Part shown: positions 45,618-57,359 of the stretch, in pieces
How positions within the stretch are numbered: the stretch's first letter is position 1
Layout of the letters: every line of letters begins with the position of its first letter
From: Cyclaneusma minus
Taxonomy: Eukaryota > Ascomycota > Leotiomycetes > Marthamycetales > Marthamycetaceae
Direction of reading: 5' to 3'
Assembly (NCBI GenBank): GCA_037179335.1
Contig: JAKZHN010000006.1
Coordinates: 558,001 to 622,000 of the forward strand
DNA: 64,000 nucleotides
Notes under the pieces: generated by a model
What the model was told of the DNA's origin: nothing
The model's database searches: none
Seen by the model: only the letters and a program-made list of their open reading frames with translations
Translations under genes and position numbers: made by a program

Positions 45618-46625
45618 ATGTTCAACTTAGAGGACTTCGACCAGGTCTTTGCCTTCGACCCGCAGCACTCCTACTCGCAGATCACCATTGACCGCATCAA
45701 CCAGCACCGAAATGATCTGGGAGGACTGTTCGTAGACAGGCTCCTCAAGGAAGTCGTTGGTGTAAAACAACGTAAGCTTCCTCCATACCTACCTAGAATA
45801 CCGCTGATAGCCTGAATAGCTGCGAAGCTCTACCCTCCGAGGTCGAATAAGGATCTCAGAACTCTCCACAATTTCATAGTCACCTCTCAGACCTTCGAGC
45901 ACCAGAAGCTCCCACTCCTCTACTACCTCCTCCTCGACTGCGACCAATCCACCCTCCGCTCCGAACACTCCGATGCCTTCCAGAAACAGTCTTTCCTCCC
46001 AACGAAGTATCAGATCTTCATGAAAGGACTGTGGTCCCTCGATCACGAAGAATTCGACATAGCACTACAGTACCTGGCACACCCATCGGTCATTCCAACC
46101 TGGCCGGACGAGATCCTCGAGCTGTTGGTGCAGCATGCGAAAAACGATGACGTGACGCTTCCCCTGGCATTCTACTACACCGTTCGACCGACCATCACCA
46201 GCTCAAGGGCTATGGAAGCTTTATATACAGCTATTGCAAAAGCCAGTGTTACGGAAGCCTTCTATTTCGCCCGGGACCAGCCCGAGCCGACGCAAAAGAC
46301 TATGCTGGAGCTTTTGATCACTCTCGTGGTCAATTCCCCAGCTTCAGAATCTACAGCTGACCGCGGAATCGAGCTGATCAATCTACCATTCAATTCTCAA
46401 GAGGAGGAGTGGTTTGAGGAGTTTTTGACGACGGGCGAGGGACGACAGATGAAACGGGCGAGAGATACGTTGATGATGAGGAAGATTGGCACTGGGAAAT
46501 TCTCGGAGGCTCTATCGATGAAGGGAAGTGGCGGCCGATCAGTTGGAGGATTGAGCTGGAACGTGGTGCAGGATGCAATCCAGGACGGTCTGGGCGCAAG
46601 GAGTGATGTGCAGATGTTGTCATGA
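45618..46625 (+). CDS. ELYS-domain nuclear-pore assembly protein
   Basis: Two exons, 45618-45771 and 45820-46625 (48-nt intron, GTAAGC donor, ATAG acceptor), encode 319 residues. The start MFNLEDFDQVFAFDP and the all-helical middle (YYLLLDCDQS, FMKGLWSLDHEEFDIALQYL, HPSVIPTWPDEILELL) fit the ELYS-like domain found in the vertebrate ELYS/MEL-28 protein and in small fungal homologues. In that family the domain contributes to attachment of nuclear-pore complexes to chromatin. The fungal forms are short like this one and lack the beta-propeller and AT-hook regions. The C-terminus (LSMKGSGGRSVGGLSWNVVQ) is less conserved. It sits immediately upstream of NUP42 in the same orientation, 538 bp away. 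Confidence 0.85.
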
Positions 46626-47163
46626 GACGCTGCTCCAGTCTGGTTTAATGAATGAATGATACCCCAATGGTCGGGGTTTCCCTCGATCTGAATAATAAGA
46701 TTCGACCGTCTAGACTATTGTGAACCCGAATAACGATTGGTTTGTTGAACTTGGTGCGAGTAGAGACGCGATTATCGGCAAAACTTATTGTGTTCTTCAA
46801 AGCATTTTGTTGCCCGATTTATGAAACTAAAATGTGTGCCAAAGGTGCAGTAACTATCGTCATTCGGCCAATCCACCCCTTTTCTGAAGAGGTTGGAGGA
46901 AAGCCTAGTGTCGTATTGATCGTATCGCTTATCGTAGATTTGGCGCGAACTGCGAAAGGACCGTTCGCGTCCAGCTCAAGCGTCTTGCGGCGCAACCTCC
47001 AGCATCATTGAAGGGAATCTCTCTGAAAATTCCCTCAATCGACAGCCGCAGCACCAGGGATAACCGTCGAGTGAAGTCTTTGCTCAGACTTGGGCTGTAT
47101 ACCCATGTGCTAGCTCCGGCGCATCGCCAGTCCGCCATCAACCTCAGTGGCCGATCACTCAAA
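46626..47163. other. Intergenic between the ELYS-domain gene and NUP42
   Basis: About 540 bp; no gene supported. It should contain the ELYS-gene 3' end and the NUP42 promoter. Confidence 0.5.
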
Positions 47164-48746
47164 ATGCCTGCGCCATGCAAGTTCTTTGCGCAAGGTACCT
47201 GTCGCAATGGAAGTATGTATAGTTTGCAGATATGCGCTGGCCATATAAGTTGAATCAAGCTGATCTCTTGCTCTAGATAACTGCAGGTTCCTTCACGTCA
47301 GCGGCGGAGCTCCTAATAATGGCGGCAACCGATATCAGACCCACCAGCAGGACGACAATCGATCGCGAAACAACAGAGATGGGAGGTTCAACCAAGGTGG
47401 AGGTAGTACAAGAGATCCTAAAGAGGTTCTAAAGTATTGGGCTGACTTTTGTATCAGACCATTACCGCCCGTCCGGACCGCAGCAGTCCGCTCCTAACCA
47501 AGCGCCGTACATGATCGACAAGGGAGATATCGAGAAGGACCTCACTTCGGAAAAACCGCAATGGCCTCTTTCAGCATACGGACCTGGCCGCAATGCGCCA
47601 GAGCAGCTGTTCGGTGGAGCTCCTCGCGAGCAAAGCTTCGAGGAGATGAGGCTTCTTCACTACATCGGCGTGCAGAATGGCAATCCTCAAGCAGCGGTAA
47701 GAAACAAAGGGTTGGGTTTCGTATATGTGTACACTGACTAAAACTCTTCCTAGATCCAACAAACTCAGGAATGGGTCCAGCTAGCAGATCAGCAAAACCA
47801 GACTGCTCTACAGAATCCAGACGCCGCCATGAACTTCATCCTCTCGAAAGCCAACGAGCATCCGAACCGATGGGACATCATCAAGCAGAGCACAGCAACC
47901 GGTCAAGCTCCGAATCTTGTCGCAGCTGGAAACTCTGCTCCCAACCCATTTGGCGGGAACACAGGGAACGCAGCCCCCAATCCGTTTGGACAACCTTCGG
48001 GTTTGGGACAGAAGCCCAATCCTTTCGGTCGACCACAAGCGCAGAATAACCAGAGGGCCCCCTTTGGCCAACCCGCGAACCCTAGCCCCTTTTCGCAACC
48101 CGCAGTAGCGAAGCCAAATCCCTTTGGAGCACCTCAAGCTCAACAACCTGCACCCAACCCCTTTGCTGCCCCAGCTGTCGCGACCAATCCTTTTGGCCAA
48201 CCCGCAGCCAGAGCCCAACAGCTGAACCCACTCCAACAACAACAAAATCCGTTTGGAGCCCCTCGACCAGCGCCATCCAACCCGTTCGGCGGCAATACCG
48301 CCTCTGGTCCCCAACCACCGAACCCCTTTTTCGGTGGCCAACCATCCGCACCATCCAACGCACCGAATCCGTTCAACGCTGGTCCATCCCAGCAGCCAGC
48401 GCAGCAACAGCAGTCAATGGCGAATGGCGCCGATTGGAAGAGTACCGCCGGACCAGACCCCAGTACCTACATTCAACGAAACGGTAATCGCCTGACGTCT
48501 TTCAAAGGCAAGCCAGTAGTTTACAGGGGCGAATGGCCAGGTTTCCTCAGGGAAGACGGAGCGTGGGAGAGAATCTTCTTTCCAGACGGACCGCCGGCTC
48601 ACCACAAGCAAGTGGACATGCCGGGTGCTGAGTACACGGAGGAGATCAAGGCAGCGTATCTGTATGCACGGGAACACGGGAGTTTTCCGGGCGGCATAAT
48701 GCCTATGCTACCGCCTAAGAGGGAATGGACTTCTTGGGATTTTTGA
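47164..48746 (+). CDS. NUP42: Nucleoporin NUP42-like, CCCH finger and FG repeats
   Basis: Four exons, 47164-47212, 47277-47402, 47458-47696 and 47754-48746, encode 468 residues. A single CCCH zinc finger is built across the first intron: CKFFAQGTCRNG then NNCRFLH. The following RNA-binding-like Asn/Gly-rich part leads to a helical segment (QWPLSAYGPGRNAPEQLFGG, YIGVQNGNPQAA) and then to about a dozen NPFG-type FG repeats between about residues 185 and 325. The C-terminus (GNRLTSFKGKPVVYRGEWPG and PKREWTSWDF) is conserved in fungal Amo1/Nup42. In yeast, Nup42 sits on the cytoplasmic face of the pore and helps mRNA export with Gle1 and Dbp5. The order finger, FG repeats, C-terminal helix supports this over a plain CCCH protein. 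Confidence 0.9.
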
Positions 48747-48991
48747 GAGTCCGGCTGGGGTGGTTCAGTGTTGCATTGGTAGGAGTTCGGCCAGGGCGTC
48801 ATTATTGATATGCTAGCATACGGGTATCCTTTAAAAGCAGGATGGAGTTGAGTTGCAAATTTGGGCCACAGAGTCACAAGGATACCATGCATGCAATGAT
48901 TTTTCAAACACCCATCAATTGTGAGGAATGTGATCTTGTCTTGATTCCTAATTGTGCACTCCAGTAGTCCAGCACTACCTCATTGGCAGCC

Positions 48992-49171
48992 TTAAGCAGC
49001 AATGGTGACCTCGACCTCAACACCAGCCTCGATGTTGATGATGATGGCCTTGACGAGCTCAGTAGGGGCGTTCAAGCTATAACACAGAATCAGCAACCGT
49101 ATTCTTCCCTTTTCCGTAGCATAATGGCGCGACTTACTCGATGAGACGCTTGTGGATTCTCATCTCAAAGG

Positions 49172-49203
<32 letters not shown>

Positions 49204-49489
49204 GTCTTGCGGGTGGTGACCTTGAGAGTCTTGGTGGGGAGACGGACGGGGCCCTTGACGCGCAGGTCCTTGGACTTGGCGCGGTCGATCAGCTCCTGGC
49301 AGACCTTCTCGAGGGAGGCGACCTTGCGGCTGGTCAGGGTGATGCGGATCTTGTGGGACTTCTGTATGCGCAATTCTCGTCAGCATGAATTCGCGCCTCG
49401 AAACTTGAGTTTTGAGGATGAGCTGCTCGGCGCAAACTTACGGGGGCATCGGCGCCACCGAACTTGTCACCCTTCTGGTATGCGGACAT
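48992..49489 (-). CDS. RPS20: 40S ribosomal protein S20 (uS10)
   Basis: Three exons on the minus strand, 49442-49489, 49138-49361 and 48992-49076, give 118 residues. The protein starts MSAYQKGDKFGGADAP, then HKIRITLTSRKVASLEKVCQ, VRLPTKTLKVTTRKTPCGEG and the ending EAGVEVEVTIAA, the complete uS10 fold with its usual length. uS10 lies in the head of the small subunit and, in yeast and mammals, is a site of ubiquitylation by Hel2/ZNF598 on collided ribosomes. Intron donors are GTAAGT in both cases. It shares a 636-bp divergent region with the CUE3/RQT3-like gene, whose product works on the same collided-ribosome pathway. Confidence 0.96.
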
Positions 49490-50125
49490 CTTGATGGAGT
49501 TGGAGAGGCCTTCACGACTCGAACTTTCGTTGCGGTAAAGTGATGAAGGTGATCGCGAGTGCTTGCGATTTGGTGTTGTTAGACTTTGCGACTGGATGCG
49601 ATTTGCAGATTGTGGAAGGTTGAAGTCTTGGCATAGGGTTCCGCTTAACTTAGTTCGGATCGGAGCGGCGGTTGGCTCCCGGCGCAAGGCTGAAGGTGCA
49701 GTCGACCGGATTTCGATGATTCTTGGACTATTCTGACGCCGGCGACGATGGCCTCAAATGTCATGTTGACTCATGAAGGCTCAGTATTTGTTTGTCAATT
49801 TGAATGTCCATATAATCCAGCCATAATGCCCTGTTGACAGATTCTTTTTTGACCCTTTCTGACGACTTTGCCTCGGATCTTCAGCGCAGTTTGCTCCTGC
49901 CTTGCATCTTGACGTCCGCAGTAAGGAAGCGGCAAACACTTAAGTCCAGGAGGCCGCTGCTCTCTTCACCTTCATTTACCGGAGCACCTGATCTTTGCTG
50001 GACAACCGCCTAGTGAACACGACATATTCCACATTTTTCGACGGCTTCTGGCTTCTTAAACCTCGACCAGCTCCGGCAACGATATCCTTCAAGTGCGGCT
50101 CCTGTGCAGCAGCAGAAGCGTCATC
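49490..50125. promoter_or_regulatory. Divergent promoter region, RPS20 / CUE3
   Basis: 636 bp between two opposite start codons; no gene inside. Pyrimidine-rich stretches near both starts are likely 5' leaders. Confidence 0.45.
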
Positions 50126-52234
50126 ATGCCTTTCAAATTCCTTCCGCGGATGGCCCCTTACCCCGAGCAGGCCTGGATAGACCGTATTCTTCCTGACGAA
50201 TGGGCCGCTAGTCTCGATGCTTGGGTCTCCTTGGCCGAAGCTCACCTATCTCTGTCGAGTTCCGAATTCGCGGAATCAGTCCAGGACCAGTCTGTCACCG
50301 ACTTCTTGATTTCATACGCAAAGCACAACGCTTTACTCCCCTTCTCGAACTCAGCAGGAAACCGGCAAGCGAAGGCTCTGAGAAAGGTCTCTTATTTACT
50401 AGCTCGACGTCTCCTGGAAACCTCGAAGCCTCCACCAGCCTTGTTGGAGTGGGAGTTCCTGGCCAACCTGAGCAAGATCAGTGGTCGGAACAATGCCAAG
50501 AGCTTGCTGGCAAATGTGTGGAAGCAGCATGGAGAGAAGTTGGAAAAGTTTCTGGGTGCGGCCAAGGAGGATCTTACGAAGGTCCTAGATCAAGGTGTCA
50601 GGGGAGATCCGAAAGCTCTCGAAGCCCGCCTCAAACGTCTTACGCATCTTCTTCACGCTTCTCCTGAGACTGCAGCATTCTTTATGCTGGGCTCTGACTT
50701 CCTGGACGGTCTTGTTTCTTGCTACAAGCTCATGAACCCACCCTTACGCAAAGTAATCCTATCGACGACATATCTTTGTCTCATTGGTCTTTCGGAAGGC
50801 GAAAAGCCAAATTACTCCTTGCTTGCAGACCAACTGTATGCTTTGAAAGATGCAGCAGAGGCCCATAAAGCTGGTCCAACCAGTTCTGAGGACTCGCTAG
50901 TCGCCGAATTCGTCTCAGAAACTCCTATAGTCAAGCAACTCCGTGAGCGATTCGAGACTAATGGGCCTGGTTTGGGACGGGTTAGATCAGTCTTGGAAAC
51001 CTTAGAGAGTTTCCGAAAGCCAGGAAGTGGTCGACCGAAACGACTTGTTCAAAGGAAGCCCAACAAGGGCAAGACGGTCGCGGACCTGGATGATTCGTCG
51101 TATGATTCTGAAGAAGAATTGATAGGCTCAAACCAGTATGGACATGGAATTCTTCCAAAAATACACGCCTCTCAGATGAGCTTAATTTCTCAGATTCAAG
51201 ATCTTTTCCCAGATCTTGGGTCTTGTTTCGTTCTGAAGCTCCTGAATGAGTACGACGACAATGCCGAGCTAGCTACGCAGCACCTGCTTGAGGAATCATT
51301 ACCACCTCATCTTCAAGACGCTGATCGCACGGAGGAACTGTACGTATTTATCTGCTTTGTTTCTTATTAATTACTGACACCATCAAGTGCACCCACTCAG
51401 CAATCAACCACCGACCATGCCCCTGGACTCGAACCTCACGCAACTCCACCATTACCACCACAGCGTCGAAACATGTACGATGACGACGAACTAGATCAGC
51501 TGGCAGTTGACACATCACGTCTCCATTTCGGACGCAAGAATCCAGACAAGACAGCAGATGACATCTTGAACGACCGCTCTACTGCCCCGAACAAAGCAGC
51601 CATTCTCTCCGCTCTCGCAGCATTTGATTCTGACGATGACGAGCGAGACGACACATACGATACAGCCGACGTAGGCGGCACTGTGGATAATGCCACGCCA
51701 GGTAATAACCCTGAAGAAGCTGGCGCAGACACTCGCGACGCAAACGAAGAAGCCCTTTTCCGAGCATACAAAATGACGCCAAAGTTGTTTGAGAGAGATG
51801 CGAAAACGAGGCGTAGCAAGCCGAGGGCGGCATTGAAAGTGGAGTCGGGAATGACGGATGAAGCTATCGAAGGCTGGGCTATCATACTTTCTCGTGACCA
51901 GAGGATGATGAGGAGACTGGAAGCCAAGTATTCGGCGTTCGATGGAGCGCAGAGAGAACTTGCTCCTACGGCGTACAGAGCCAGCCCAGCAGGCTCAGGG
52001 GCCGAGGAATCTGATATGGATGGCGGCAACCGTGGTCGGGGAGGCTACAGAGGTCGCGGACGGGGAGGAAGAGGAAGAGGAGGGGTAAGAGGGGGCAGTG
52101 TTGCAGGACCATCGGGGGATAAGGGGACAGAGGTGGCGAGGAATCGGAAGGAGGCGAATAAGGGGTCGAGAGCAAACCATAACCGGAGGGACCAGAGGGC
52201 GAAGAAAATGGCCAGAGGAGGGTTCCCTGGCTAG
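50126..52234 (+). CDS. CUE3: CUE-domain protein, Cue3/Rqt3 (ASCC2-like)
   Basis: Two exons, 50126-51339 and 51388-52234, encode 686 residues; the start is the ATG at 50126 (MPFKFLPRMAPYPEQAWIDR). An N-terminal helical domain typical of ASCC2/Cue3 (about 1-340) is followed by a CUE ubiquitin-binding domain around residues 350-395 (ISQIQDLFPDLGSCFVLKLL with the LL ending). The C-terminal third has RG/RGG repeats (about 600-650) and a basic end. Yeast Cue3/Rqt3 belongs to the ribosome quality-control trigger complex with Slh1 and Rqt4, which splits collided, ubiquitylated ribosomes. The RGG tail may add RNA contact. It is divergent from RPS20, the gene for a known ubiquitylation target of that pathway; whether this pairing is meaningful is a guess. 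Confidence 0.88.
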
Positions 52235-52864
52235 TTCTGAGACTCACTGCTGGTATGTATTGGCATTCGACTTTGAGTTTTCTTGGAAAAGAAAATGGCA
52301 CCAGTAGGGCCGCCATAGCATGGACTCCTACAGCAGCAGCTCACAAAGCATCGTTCGCAAACTGTCTTTTTCTTCCCCACGTGACCACGACGATTCTAGT
52401 TTCTCGTTTGGCTTGAAAATTGCGGTCAGTTACTCGCGCTTCATTTACTTAAGTTGTCTCCAATATCTCTCTCATCATTCGAACTGTCTCTGTCATTTTC
52501 CAAATCATTGGGAGGTTTCACTGCCGATTACACGGAATGCTCCTGATTGCTTGGGTCGCAACACATTCTCAATTATTGAACTGAGCCCGAGTAGTGGACA
52601 TGCAAAACAGGAAACTCCATGCATTACCGTTATTCCACCCAATCAGTACGAAGATGAAGAATGTCTTTTCTGCTCTCATTTTACCTGCATCATGAGGCGT
52701 TGTGCGAACTATCTAGCATCGGTGAGCGTCGGTGAGATGTTCCTAGCGTGGTGGCGGCGGTGTGTTGCACTGTGACCTGTCAGATCCCGGAAAGTCTAAA
52801 GGGAAGACCATGTTATGAATTGACGCGCCTCGACCGAAACCATGCATTCTCTTTCCTTCCCAAA
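52235..52864. other. Intergenic between CUE3 and the FAD oxidase
   Basis: About 630 bp. An open frame at 52320-52775 has an ATG but no recognisable domain, odd composition and no splice or neighbour support, so it is not called. Confidence 0.5.
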
Positions 52865-54785
52865 ATGTTTTCTTTCGCACATGTATTATTTTCTCTCTTC
52901 CTCGTCGCATCACCATCTCTAGCATCGCAATGTAAAGTCACTCCCTACGACGCCTCCTGGCCAAGTGAAGCCGACTGGACATCCCTCAACACCGGCATCT
53001 CCGGCTCTCTCATCCGAACCGTCCCCGTAGCATCTTCTTGCTACCCTGGAAATCCATTTGGATCGAAAGTCGACTGTGCTATTGTGAGTTCCGACTGGAC
53101 GTCTGCGGAATTTCACGCTCAGCAACCTGAGTCTGTTGACTTTCCGGTTTTTACGAATAATTCGTGCATTCCGCCTGGGTCGACGGGGTATGATGAAGCG
53201 AGTCGATGTACGTTGAGGGGGTTGCCACGGTATGTTGTTAATGCGAGTTCGCCGGAGCAGGTGGCTGTGGCGTTGAAGTGGGCGGCGGGGAGGGATATTA
53301 GGGTTATTGTTAAGGGGACTGGGCATGATTTGTGTGGGAGGTAAGTGCGATAGCTATTCCGAGTCGGCTATGTATATGGTTGTTAATGATACTACTAGGT
53401 CGTCTGGGGCAAACTCGTTGTCTATATGGACGCACAATCTTCGCAGCATCGAGTTCGACGAATGCTGGTCTCCAGAAAACAGCACTTCCGACGAAACTTG
53501 GGAGGTGGTTGTTTTAGGATCTGGCTGGACTTGGGGTGACATTTACGAAGAGGCTTCTATGATCAACAAGGTTGTTGTTGGGGGAGGGACTGCAAGCGTG
53601 GGACTGGGAGGCTGGAGTGGAGTGGGTGGTCATGGCCCCTTAACCTCTGTCAAGGGATTGGGTTCTGACCAGATGCTGCAAGTGACCATTGCTACGACTG
53701 AAGGCAAAGTGTATGTTGCCAACGACTACCAGTATCAAGACCTATTCTGGGCCGTTCGCGGAGTAAGTCTTGTTCCCAGGAGGTTGTTGGAAACTTGCTA
53801 ATGGTTTTAGGGCGGGATGGGAATCTATGGCGTTGTCACGGAGTATGTGCTAAAAACATATCCAACGGCGAACGAAGTCGCTGCAAATATCCAAATCACA
53901 GCTGCAGAAAATACAACCACCGCAATCGAGGCTGTCTGGAACGCAAGTGCCATCATTACGAACAGTCTACCGGACTGGATGGACCAAGGTCTCACTGGAA
54001 CAAACTACATCGCAACCTCAGCCCTAGCTGCCGAATTCGTTCCCGGCGCCTCTTCCCCCATCGGACCCGTCTTCATGGCAGCCCTAAACGCATTCAACAG
54101 CACCCCAGCCACCATGAACGCCAGCATCCTCCCCATCCTCGCTCAAATCAAATCGAAATTCGGAACCGACCTAAACATCATCTACACAGCACCGACCGAA
54201 TATCCCACTTTTTACGACTGGTACAACGCCACAAGCTCAAGTGTGGAAAGAGCTGTTGCTTACTATGGCGTTTCCTCAGCACGACTGCTCAACAAAACAA
54301 CTCTGACTCAATCACCCATCTCCCTAAGCCAGAAGTTCAAGGACTTGATGGCACCACAAAACCCCGCTGTAGGCAGCGTGCTCGTGCTCACCATGACAGC
54401 CGGAAAAGGCGTATCATCCACCCCCTCCTCACGCCGCGGAGCCGTGCTTCCCGCGTGGCGAGAATCATACATCCACGCCGTCGCCAGCACAGCAGTAGCA
54501 GATACATCATTACCGCCAGTACAAGCGATGGGTAAAGCGGGTGAGTGGCTTAATGAGAATACGGAACTGAGATGGGAGGAGTTGCAGAGGGGGGCGGGGG
54601 CGTATATTAGTGAGGCGAATCAATATACGGTGGATTGGGAGGCGAGGTTTTGGGGGGAGAATTATGGGAGGCTGAAGGAGGTTAAAGGGAGGTATGATCC
54701 GAGCGAGAGTATGGTGGTGGGGCAGATGCCGGGGAGTGAGGGGTGGGTGAGTGATTGGGAGGAGGGGACGCTTTGTAGGGCTTGA
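52865..54785 (+). CDS. Secreted FAD-linked oxidase (PCMH / BBE family)
   Basis: Three exons, 52865-53340, 53399-53762 and 53811-54785, encode 604 residues. A signal peptide (MFSFAHVLFSLFLVASPSLA) is followed by a PCMH-type FAD domain: ALKWAAGRDIRVIVKGTGHD then LCGRSSG, with His154 as the expected covalent FAD attachment. The second FAD motif reads VVVGGGTASVGLGGWSGVGG then HGPL. In bicovalent BBE enzymes a Cys sits in this loop (G-x-C-x-x-VG); here it is Ala/Ser, so a single His-FAD bond is predicted. The C-terminus has the BBE motif (SEANQYTVDWEARFWGENYG). Many N-glycosylation sites support secretion. Substrate is unknown; the family oxidises sugars, alcohols or secondary metabolites. No biosynthetic neighbours are seen. 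Confidence 0.92.
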
Positions 54786-55086
54786 GCTGGACTTTTTGAA
54801 TGAATCGAAGTGGTTGAAAGGGAATTGAGATTTGAGTACGTCAGATGATTGAAGACATCCATAACGTGATGACTGATGAAGGAATGTTGGTGCGGCTTGG
54901 TCCTGATAACCCAACATGGAGTCATGGACTATACCCAAGTGTAGATTCAGGAAGTATACTTGTTCATTTCTCATAGGGTAAAATGTTTGTATCAGAGAGT
55001 TGGAAATTAGCTGATGTGATCTAGGAAGCAAAATGGAGCAGGAACCCGAGAGGTGAAATAAAATTTGCAAAATGTGAATATTGGGC
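54786..55086. other. Intergenic, 3' of the FAD oxidase
   Basis: About 300 bp with nothing recognisable up to the 5S rRNA gene. Confidence 0.5.
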
Positions 55087-55206
55087 ACATACGACCATAG
55101 ACTGAGGAGAACTGGCAAACCCGTCCGCTCTTGCATACATAAGCCTCAGATCGGCAGATTAGTAGTTGGGTGGGTGACCACCAGCGAATACCTGCTGTTG
55201 TATGTT
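55087..55206 (+). rRNA. 5S ribosomal RNA gene (dispersed copy)
   Basis: Starts ACATACGACCATAG and ends TGTTGTATGT followed by a T run (55205-55208), so the terminal helix (ACATAC/GTATGT) is intact and a Pol III terminator follows. The 3' half has the universal fungal segment TTAGTAGTTGGGTGGGTGAC then CACCAGCGAAT. The 5' half differs from common fungal 5S types, but CTGAGG (about 55101-55106) pairs with CCTCAG (about 55144-55149), which keeps helix II. A single dispersed gene is normal for Pezizomycotina. It may be a functional variant or a slightly decayed copy. Confidence 0.88.
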
Positions 55207-55524
55207 TTGCAAGTTTTTTGCCAATTTCGCGGAATTCTTGTGATGTGAAGAGGAAACGTCAACATAAGCAAGTCCGAGTCGGCCTTTAGTAGAAGGCTGC
55301 GCGGGCCGTTTTGTTCCGGGAGTTAGCGCATCGCGGCCGTACGCGCCGCCGTGCTATGTTTTTTCGACGAGAGGCAGCTACCAGCTGGAAGAGCTCAATG
55401 CCACCTCGACACAGCGGCAAATAAAAATCAACTTGCGCCAGCTTCCGAACCACTTCTGCCAGGAGATCGGTAACCGAATTCACCGCCAGATAATTCCCAC
55501 GTTCGACCTCTGTATCGCGCAGCC
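55207..55524. other. Intergenic between 5S rRNA and CCT7
   Basis: About 320 bp upstream of CCT7, probably its promoter. No other feature supported. Confidence 0.5.
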
Positions 55525-57359
55525 ATGTCGTTCGGCGGCCAGACACCCACCATTATTGTGCTGAAGGAGGGTATGCATAGCTTGGATCCTGCTTTTTGAA
55601 GCTTCTGCTGATTGGGCTTTCTGCAGGTACGGACTCGTCGCAGGGCAAGGGTCAGATTGTCACAAATATCAATGCTTGCTTAGCTGTTCAAGCTACCATC
55701 AAGAGCACCTTGGGCCCATATGGAGGGGATCTGCTGTTGGTGGATGCAAATGGAAGGCAGACGATCACCAACGACGGTGCTACCGTCATGAAGGTGCGCA
55801 AACCGAAATTTACTTTGCAAAGCAGGGTACTGATAGCCAACCTCCTAGTTACTCGACATCGTACACCCCGCCGCTCGAATCCTCACAGATATCGCAAGAT
55901 CGCAAGATGCCGAAGTGGGAGATGGCACAACATCCGTCGTTGTGTTGGCCGGAGAGATCCTGAAGGAGATTAAGGACCATGTCGAACAAGGAGTCAGCTC
56001 ACAGACAATTATGAAGGGTTTACGGAGAGCCTCGACCATGGCTGTGAACAAGATCAAGGAGATCGCTGTCAACACAAATGAGGGAAACAAGAGGGAAACT
56101 CTGAGCAAGCTGGCTGCTACTGCAATGAGCAGTAAGCTGATCAAGCGCAACTCAGAGTTCTTCACGAAGAGTATGGTCCATCGTTCGAGATACTGAGGCA
56201 CATGGCTAACGTCTGAACAGTGGTTGTGGATGCCGTATTAACACTCGACCAAGACGACCTGAACGAGAAGCTAATCGGCGTGAAGAAGATTACCGGTGGC
56301 TCCCTGACCGACTCCATATTTGTCAACGGTGTTGCTTTCAAGAAGACCTTCTCCTATGCTGGTTTCGAACAACAGCCGAAATCCTTCACGTCGCCCAAAA
56401 TCGTCTGCTTGAACGTCGAGCTCGAGCTCAAGTCAGAGAAGGACAACGCCGAAGTCCGTGTCGAGCAGGTTTCCGAATACCAAGCCATCGTCGATGCCGA
56501 ATGGCAAATCATCTACAACAAAATGGAGGCCATTTACAAGACTGGTGCAAAGATTGTACTGTCGAAACTGCCTATCGGCGATTTGGCAACGCAATACTTT
56601 GCTGACCGCGATATTTTCTGTGCCGGGCGTGTTGCTTCCGAAGACCTAGACCGTGTTATTCAGGCCTGCGGCGGTTCCATCCAGTCTACCTGCTCTGATA
56701 TCCACCCCGAGCACCTGGGTATCTGTGGACGTTTCGAGGAGCGCCAAATCGGTGGCGAGCGTTTCAACTTCTTCGAGGAATGCCCAGAGGCCAAGACCTG
56801 CACGCTCGTGCTCCGTGGTGGCGCTGAGCAATTCATTGCCGAAGTTGAGCGCTCTCTGCACGATGCCATTATGATTGTCAAGCGTGCTATCAAGAACAAC
56901 ACAATCGTGGCCGGTGGTGGTGCCTGTGAGATGGAAATCTCTGCATACCTTCACCGTTATGCGGACCAGGACGTCAAGAACAAGCAGCAGGCTATTATCA
57001 AATCGTTTGCCAAAGCACTCGAGGTCATCCCACGCCAGCTTTGCGACAACGCTGGCTTCGATGCCACCGATATCCTCAACAAGCTTCGCGTGGAGCACCG
57101 CAAGGGCAACTTGTGGGCTGGTGTTGACTTTGTGAACGAGGGCATTGCGGACAACATGAAGGCATTTGTGTGGGAGCCTGCGTTGGTGAAGATCAACGCT
57201 ATCCAGGCGGCTACGGAAGCAAGCTGCTTGATTCTGAGTGTTGACGAGACGATCAGGAATGAGGAGAGTGCCCAGCCGCAAGCACCGCAGCGGGGACTTC
57301 CTCCGGGTGCGGCACAGAGGGCGCTGAGGGGAAGAGGCAGGGGAATGCCCAGGAGATAA
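55525..57359 (+). CDS. CCT7: Chaperonin CCT subunit eta (TCP-1 eta)
   Basis: Four exons, 55525-55570, 55627-55793, 55849-56170 and 56221-57359, encode 557 residues. The group II chaperonin motifs are in order: TLGPYGGDLLLVDANGR, NDGATVMKLLDIVHPAA, EVGDGTTSVVVLAGE (the GDGTT nucleotide loop), LVLRGG in the apical/intermediate transition, and VVAGGGACEMEIS near the C-terminus. The start MSFGGQTPTIIVLKEG and the ending with a Gly/Arg-rich tail fit the eta subunit. CCT folds actin, tubulin and WD-repeat proteins in the cytosol as a two-ring, eight-subunit complex. Four short introns with GTATGC, GTGCGC and GTATGG donors interrupt the first third only. Confidence 0.96.

Noticed and set aside
52320..52775. 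Open frame of 151 residues between CUE3 and the FAD oxidase.
   Set aside because: No domain, unusual composition and no promoter or splice evidence; open frames of this size arise by chance here.
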